NCBI RefSeq assembly: GCF_030708075.1
Contig: NZ_CP117982.1
Location: 2,199,513-2,263,512, forward strand
Direction: 5' to 3'
DNA: 64,000 nt
Source of the DNA: Candidatus Epulonipiscium viviparus
GTDB lineage: Bacteria; Bacillota; Clostridia; Lachnospirales; Cellulosilyticaceae
Below are positions 61,501 to 64,000 of the stretch, one piece after another. The notes under the pieces were generated by a model. It was not told where the DNA came from. It made no database searches and saw only the letters and a list, made by a program, of their open reading frames with translations. The translations under genes and the position numbers were made by a program. How positions within the stretch are numbered: position 1 is the first letter of the stretch; every line of letters begins with the position of its first letter.

Positions 61501-61705
61501 CCGAGTCTTTTGAGGTGTATAAGGGGGCATCGTGGGGCCAGGTGGTGGATGTGTCCAGAGGATTATATTCATATACTTCCATATGTACGGCATTCTCGTT
61601 CGCATATGTTATCTGAACAAAGGGGCTATAATTAAACATGGATGGAATGGCTATTTGTTGTAATAGCATCGAAGATATTATAAGTGTACTAAATTTTTTT
61701 TTCAT
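55070..61705 (-). CDS. N-terminal open frame of the giant protein: secreted transglutaminase-like + FIVAR repeats
   Basis: As it stands this frame encodes about 2,211 residues. A signal peptide (MKKKFSTLIISSMLLQQIA) is followed by a transglutaminase-like cysteine-protease fold whose triad is visible: Cys210 in GVGVCESYADVAK, His238 in GHLNHIWNMVE and Asp253 in WYNIDFTWADPT. Such domains in bacterial surface proteins cross-link or cleave peptides. The FIVAR modules begin near residue 450; each has a pattern of Leu/Ala-rich helix, SDDG-(S/T)-D, a W-V motif, then two helices. In other giants (for example staphylococcal Ebh) FIVAR-type modules form long rods. The last ~25 residues before the stop at 55070 are read in a wrong frame. 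Confidence 0.85.
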   Translation of the reverse strand: MKKKFSTLIISSMLLQQIAIPSMFNYSPFVQITYANENAVHMEVYEYNPLDTSTTWPHDAPLYTSKDSAAFQESMVQSLIAEASLIDMSSLNMTKEEGNTFFRELLANDKRLFHVIEGWNYFVDDDNMLKSIIPKYDRHLADNYDYYFTILSNEIDKVVSLTASGNTVLDKLLILNDYLAVTYAYDTAGLNAEAEVRDKARFVEEGVGVCESYADVAKLILNELNIPNITVSSGHLNHIWNMVECDGEWYNIDFTWADPTPNRTGRASHSNFMISSSRKIQINQTPDDWTKTVVYTADSTKYEDRFLTTSPFAFVDGTAYYIDNNRPSSKDITGSIYSMDTATGESKLIADVLPNITWQTPSNLTWIGKFTGFGYHDGALYYNTPQAIMKYNFATQKSEVVDLDISLPAASKGHSAHEIWGFALAGNQLTYLTGDDIQYGSGIFSNTIATLSSETVDASALEALIVAAKNNLATTAVSETGAELNPYNQWTTYTEYDALQTAIAKASAAKTQAEVDSLHTSLVAAYTSFNRAKKEGTQPIDTYSLQKTIDLVQAGLEITLRSNNGDDIPVDKYWLSEQYYDLVIEHLSAAENINSHSTQIEADRAYSMLAYYNDIMNHNRYPGTVALSTYKNKLNDAINSMKSIIDGIQISTDGSNISIYEKWITQLEHSTATATLAAIQAVYDNPDATSTQIIEATRTIENYEFDFKDGTQLDKTELQAAIANAKTLIDAATKSVDGKDVADGATWVFQSIYESLETTIANGEVIVSKATATANEISSAKSDIATATIVFAANKKTAVVTREALANLINIAKQTHTKIHTSSNNGADLDSDQVWVTANTKNAIVMAIVMAEGSLSNKSANQNYIDRATTNLQNAIETFNASKHVGTNPGLADKSSLQTSLKAAISELTTAAKSDDGFDVIAGITWVDTATYEALEAAIARGKAVASTTAATQVDVNNASMAVDTAQKAFTAAKKVATMDPTKLIDALMFAQELLATTAGSVDGTDIATNKYWIPLKSYNTAKDTILNLFTILSSGTQLSQNQLTQYELNLAEILKVFDEKSLGAPADKTSLLTLIDAATANLASVTASDDGSDVDVSNMWVAHSDYDALSDAISTATAVANDATKQAVVDSAVEALDKASNSFDVAKRAGTKIEVADKTSLLASIDAATANLASVTVSDDGSDVDAADMWVTHSDYDALSDAISTATAVANDATKQAVVDSAVEALDKASNSFDVAKRAGTKIEIADKTSLLTLIDAATANLASVTVSDDGSDVDAANMWVAHSDYDALSDAISTATAVANDATKQAVVDSAVEALDKASKAFDEAKRAGTKIEVADKTSLLASIDAATANLASVTVSDDGSDVDAANMWVTHSDYDALSDAISTATAVANDATKQAVVDSAVEALDKASKAFDEAKRAGTKIEIADKTSLLTLIDAAAANLASVTVSDDGSDVDVANMWVAHSDYDALSDAISTATAVANDATKQAVVDSAVEALDKASNSFDVAKRAGTKIEIADKTSLLASIDAATANLASVTVSDDGSDVDAANMWVAHSDYDALSDAISTATAVANDATKQASVDSAVEALDKASNSFDVAKRAGTKIEVVNKSALLALIDAAAANLASAIVSDDGTDVDVADMWVTHSDCDTLFNAISTATAVLRTATKQAVLDSAVEALDKASNAFDEAKRAGTKIEVADKTSLLASIDAATANLASVTVSDDGADVDVADMWVTHSDYDALSDAISTATAVANDATKQAVVDSAVEALDKASNSFDVAKRAGTKIEVVNKSALLALIDAAAANLASVTVSDDGADVDVSNMWVAHSDYDALSDAISTATAVANDATKQAVVDSAVEALDKASNSFDVAKRAGTKIEIADKSALLALIDAATANLASVTVSDDGSDVDAANMWVTHSDYDALSDAISTATAVANDATKQAVVDSAVEALDKASNSFDVAKRAGTKIEIADKTSLLTLIDAATANLASVTVSDDGSDVDAANMWVAHSDYDALSDAISTATAVANDATKQAVVDSAVEALDKASKAFDEAKRAGTQIGIGNKSSLETLLSSANATLATAKSSDDGTDISPSSKWVSTEIYSELTDAIADAQSVYDNSDASKSEVDFAKAGLSAAISSFNNAKQNGTMVNAVDKTSLETLLSSANATLATAKSSDDGTDISPSSKWVSTEIYPHSPMPLPVLRAFTIIQMHRNLR
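55539..58508 (-). repeat. 270-bp tandem repeat array (type A FIVAR modules), 11 units
   Basis: Eleven units of exactly 270 bp recognised by the stretch encoding VSDDG(S/A)DVDAANMWV. Unlike the neighbouring type B array it has no indels. One unit (about 56520-56790) is the most diverged (HSDCDTLFNAISTATAVLRT). Variable sites (threonine or serine near MWV-x-HS, NSFDVAK or KAFDEAK) shuffle between units, again suggesting conversion. Confidence 0.95.
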
Positions 61706-61745
61706 AAGCGTCATCCTTTTCTTTTTATATTTAGGTTACGCCTAT

Positions 61746-61774
61746 ATTGTACCTTTTTGGCACATTTTAGTCAA
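61746..61774 (-). promoter_or_regulatory. sigmaA promoter of the giant gene
   Basis: On the minus strand TTGACT (complement of 61769-61774), 17 bases, TACAAT (complement of 61746-61751), about 40 bases before ATG 61705. A 16-base block TTGTCAATTTTAGGCA (plus-strand reading, 61795-61810) lies exactly 20 bases upstream and recurs before the paralogous gene. Confidence 0.82.
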
Positions 61775-61812
61775 ATAATATGCCCGAAGTTTCCTTGTCA
61801 ATTTTAGGCAAT

Positions 61813-61920
61813 CTGGATTTTTTTTGTATTTACGAACAATTAATTGCTATTATACAAGTAGAAAACCTAATTTTTTCTGGTACTCACAAACAACTGGTTT
61901 CGGTTATGCAAGTAGAAAAC
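61813..61920 (-). repeat. Degenerate 54-bp direct repeat across the stop of the short transglutaminase gene
   Basis: Read on the minus strand, GGTTTTCTACTTG(C/T)ATAA occurs twice with a period of 54 bases and the rest of the unit is recognisably related (ends CAGAAAAAATTAG and ACAAAAAAAATCC). Copy one encodes the last residues up to the stop at 61867; copy two is the untranslated continuation. Confidence 0.65.
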
Positions 61921-63660
61921 CATTTTATTTACTTTATCTTGCGATGCTTTCTTATCATCTAGTAATAACCGACTTTCGATAAGCTTGTCTTCTAAATAAG
62001 TGTAATATGTTGGAGATGTCCAAAAAATTTTATCTTCATTGAGGTCCGCTGGACTTGTGGCTGTCGTGGCAAGATTATTTTCGGCAATAGCTACTATGCG
62101 TGCCAATAAAGTTTTGTCGGCTTTAATTTTTCCGGATTCTTTAGCGAAGTTAAACTCGGAGTACGCAGCAAGAAGGGCGTCCTGAGCTTCGTCTGTTGCG
62201 GCTCCTTCGGAGGCAGCAGAAATTGCGTCGGCAAATGCTTCGTATTCGGTTGCAGTTACCCATTGGTTATATGGATTTATGTCGTCTCCGGTTGGGTCAA
62301 CTATTACGGTATCGAGATTGGCTCGCGATGTATCGATAAGCTGTTCAAGAGCGTCGTTGGCGGCGACACTAACCATGTTATGTTCAAAGTCAGATAATTT
62401 TTTTATGTCATCTCCAGAAACAAGCGTGAGTTGCGTATCTGAAACCTTTAGTCCCCACAACTCTTCGGTCATATCGATATTTAATGGGGTAGCCTTGTCG
62501 GTGGTAACGTCATATAGCATCACAGTAGTGGGGGTGTTATAGTATAGCATTCCGCCGATTTCTCCAAATCCTGTATATTTTCCGGCATAATATGTAGAAG
62601 CGGAGGTATACCATTTCGTATCTGCAAGTGCCTCGTAAATCAAGGTGCTTTCTCCTGTTTTCACATCGAGAGAATATATATTTCCCGTTGCAGATCCGTC
62701 GTCCGTTGTAACATTGTTAATATAATAGAGGGCATCGTCGAGAACAGCGAACGGTGCGGTCGTGGCTCTAAACATTTCTTCATATTTTAAACTGTCGGCG
62801 ATATACGGAACAGTGTTTGTCCAATCATCGAGTTTTTTATTCAGCTCAATTTTTCGATCATTACTTACCATAAAATTTTCATGCGAAGCTCGACCAGTTA
62901 AATTTGGCGTAACATCTGACCACGTAAAATCAACGTTATACCAGTGCCCCTCGTGCTCCACCATATTCCAGATGTGGTTTAATCGTATAGATGAAACGGT
63001 AATATTTGGAATTCCAAGCTCGTTTAGCACTAATTTTGCAAAGTCAGCATACGATTCACATACGCCGCGTCGCTCCTCAATAAATCGAACTTTATCGCGA
63101 ATTTCGGTATCAGATTTTAAACCCAAAGTATCGTATTCAAAATTGGTCGCCAGGTAATCGTTAATAATAAGAATTTTCTCCAAATCCGTTTTGCCCTCCG
63201 AAGCTAAAGCAACGACCTTGTCAATTTCGGTATCTAGTAAATTGTAATAATAATCATAGTTATCAACTAAGTGCCTGTCATAGTTTGGATAAATCGTGGT
63301 TAATACTTTGTCGTCGTCTACCTTGGGATACATCCAACCCTTTAACACATGAAAAAGGCGCTTGTCATTTGCTAACAATTCGCGAAAATACGCATTAGCG
63401 TCTTCGGTATTTAGATCTAAGTGGCTGATGTCGATAGCGATTTCCTCTTTTAATAACGCATTGGCGATCAGCTCTTTTGCCATATCCCGATTGCGAGCGG
63501 AGCTTGGCCAGGTTACAGAAATATCGAGGGCGGTGTCTTCTTTGATTTGTAAGATTGGTTCAGATGGTATGTACGCTTCGGTTTTTATATTCTCAACCGT
63601 AGTTGCATGGGTGGAGATTGCTTGCGTTAATATCGTTGCTATAATTAAAGATTTTTTCAT
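61867..63660 (-). CDS. Secreted transglutaminase-like protein with two FIVAR-type modules, C-terminally short
   Basis: A 597-residue paralogue of the N-terminal part of the giant protein. Signal peptide about 1-20 (MKKSLIIATILTQAISTHA). The transglutaminase-like triad is complete: Cys201 in RRGVCESYADFAK, His229 in IRLNHIWNMVE, Asp244 in WYNVDFTWSDVT. A beta-propeller-like segment and a FIVAR module (SRANLDTVIVDPTGDDIN) follow, then a second module that stops inside its last helix. There is no SLH or other anchor, so the product would be released or bind non-covalently. ATG at 63660 follows AAAAGGAG. It lies just upstream of the giant gene on the same strand with its own similar promoter, so the two are probably co-regulated; the short form may be a truncated duplicate. 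Confidence 0.83.
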   Translation of the reverse strand: MKKSLIIATILTQAISTHATTVENIKTEAYIPSEPILQIKEDTALDISVTWPSSARNRDMAKELIANALLKEEIAIDISHLDLNTEDANAYFRELLANDKRLFHVLKGWMYPKVDDDKVLTTIYPNYDRHLVDNYDYYYNLLDTEIDKVVALASEGKTDLEKILIINDYLATNFEYDTLGLKSDTEIRDKVRFIEERRGVCESYADFAKLVLNELGIPNITVSSIRLNHIWNMVEHEGHWYNVDFTWSDVTPNLTGRASHENFMVSNDRKIELNKKLDDWTNTVPYIADSLKYEEMFRATTAPFAVLDDALYYINNVTTDDGSATGNIYSLDVKTGESTLIYEALADTKWYTSASTYYAGKYTGFGEIGGMLYYNTPTTVMLYDVTTDKATPLNIDMTEELWGLKVSDTQLTLVSGDDIKKLSDFEHNMVSVAANDALEQLIDTSRANLDTVIVDPTGDDINPYNQWVTATEYEAFADAISAASEGAATDEAQDALLAAYSEFNFAKESGKIKADKTLLARIVAIAENNLATTATSPADLNEDKIFWTSPTYYTYLEDKLIESRLLLDDKKASQDKVNKMVFYLHNRNQLFVSTRKN

Positions 63661-63698
63661 ATTTATCGTCTCCTTTTGGTCTTTTGTGGAATAAATCA

Positions 63699-63728
63699 AT
63701 TGTACATCCCCTGCATTTAAAAAGTCAA
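63699..63728 (-). promoter_or_regulatory. sigmaA promoter of the short transglutaminase gene
   Basis: On the minus strand TTGACT (complement of 63723-63728), 18 bases, TACAAT (complement of 63699-63704). The block TTGTCAATTTTAGGCA at 63749-63764 lies 20 bases upstream, as for the giant gene. Confidence 0.82.
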
Positions 63729-63764
63729 ACGATTTCTAAAAAATTCTATTGTCAATTTTAGGCA

Positions 63765-63944
63765 CAGAAAATAAATCTGTTTTAGTACTACTGCTATTTT
63801 TTATAGTAAAATTATATACAGTTTGACAAATGGCTTTAAAGTTTAAAATATTTATGCAGTAAAAAAATAAATTGGACATTGAAATAAATATTGATTTTCA
63901 ATAAAATTATTTTTAAATTTAGGAATTGATAAATTTTGGTATTA
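63765..63944. other. AT-rich intergenic region between divergent promoters
   Basis: About 180 very AT-rich bases with no ORF, between the minus-strand transglutaminase promoter and a plus-strand promoter. TTTGACAA at about 63821-63828 is a further possible -35 box. Nothing else stands out. Confidence 0.4.
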
Positions 63945-63987
63945 TTGCTTCGCATGATGCATTCTGGTATACTATTCTTCGAAAGGG
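63945..63987 (+). promoter_or_regulatory. Promoter and ribosome site of a gene beyond the window
   Basis: TTGCTT (63945-63950), 17 bases, TATACT (63968-63973), then GAAAGGGG (63981-63987). A plus-strand gene should start just past the right edge. Confidence 0.7.
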
Positions 63988-64000
63988 GTAGTTTAATTAT

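Larger units (their letters stand above)
51203..61705 (-). pseudogene. Giant surface protein: transglutaminase-like, 29 FIVAR-type repeats, SLH; five single-base indels
   Basis: Conceptually one gene of about 3,500 codons. Order: signal peptide, transglutaminase-like domain, a beta-propeller-like segment (about residues 290-440), seven diverged FIVAR modules, eleven 90-residue modules (type A), eleven 91-residue modules (type B), a Ser/Gly-rich linker, a beta-domain and three SLH motifs for cell-wall attachment. Five indels inside the type B array break it: a missing C near 55141, a missing G near 54859, an extra A near 53964, a missing G near 53517 and a missing base near 53374. They sum to minus three, so both ends share a frame while the middle does not. 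As the sequence stands, open pieces lie at 55070-61705, 53962-54732, 53433-53912 and 51203-53368. All indels lie in near-identical repeats, so consensus error is likely. ATG at 61705 is used. Confidence 0.8.

Overview
The window looks like chromosomal DNA of a low-GC Firmicute, most likely a Clostridia/Lachnospirales-type gut bacterium. The evidence is AT-rich DNA, strong AGGAGG-type ribosome binding sites, sigmaA-like promoters, a CIRCE-controlled groES-groEL operon, a CBS-containing family II pyrophosphatase, SLH surface domains and the gene order rbgA - fliK-like. The load of red-algal sugar genes makes a symbiont of a seaweed-eating host (for example an Epulopiscium-type surgeonfish symbiont) an attractive guess, but that is inference only.

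Layout. 1-4.3 kb (+): end of rbgA, a fliK-like gene broken inside a 27-bp minisatellite, selD, nagA. 4.3-7.0 kb (-): DJ-1/PfpI protein, PTS EIIA(Glc), CBS-type pyrophosphatase. 7.2-31.6 kb: a large sulfated-galactan cluster. A minus-strand arm (KDGal kinase, two sulfatases) diverges from a long plus-strand arm (enolase-superfamily cycloisomerase, KDPGal aldolase, solute-binding protein, GH127, GntR/FCD regulator, aldehyde dehydrogenase, sulfatase, GH2, sulfatase, GH2, GH2, GH110). 31.6-40.6 kb (-): groEL/groES, ogg, a NUDIX hydrolase, a frameshifted HNH-type gene with eighteen 63-bp repeats, a small acidic membrane protein, lysS and greA. 40.8-51.2 kb (+): a Sel1-repeat protein, two tandem secreted CBM6-like/beta-helix proteins, two nearly identical UroD-family proteins and a DUF1292 protein with a Cys-rich head. 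51.2-63.7 kb (-): a giant 10.5-kb transglutaminase/FIVAR-repeat/SLH surface-protein gene carrying five single-base indels, preceded by a short transglutaminase paralogue that ends inside a FIVAR module.

How the genes work together. The 7-31 kb cluster contains every catalytic step expected for breaking down carrageenan-type oligosaccharides to central metabolites: sulfatases, beta-galactosidases, a GH127 (the family that includes alpha-1,3-(3,6-anhydro)-D-galactosidases in marine carrageenan degraders), a GH110 alpha-1,3-galactosidase, then anhydrogalactose dehydrogenase, anhydrogalactonate cycloisomerase, 2-keto-3-deoxygalactonate kinase and the aldolase giving pyruvate and glyceraldehyde-3-phosphate. 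None of the hydrolases or sulfatases has a signal peptide, so processing should take place in the cytoplasm after uptake.

Three unrelated repeat-bearing genes are each interrupted by single-base indels that lie only inside their repeats. This is either a consensus/assembly artefact or real repeat-driven frame switching, and resolving it decides how those genes should be annotated. I saw no rRNA, tRNA, CRISPR array, insertion sequence or prophage.
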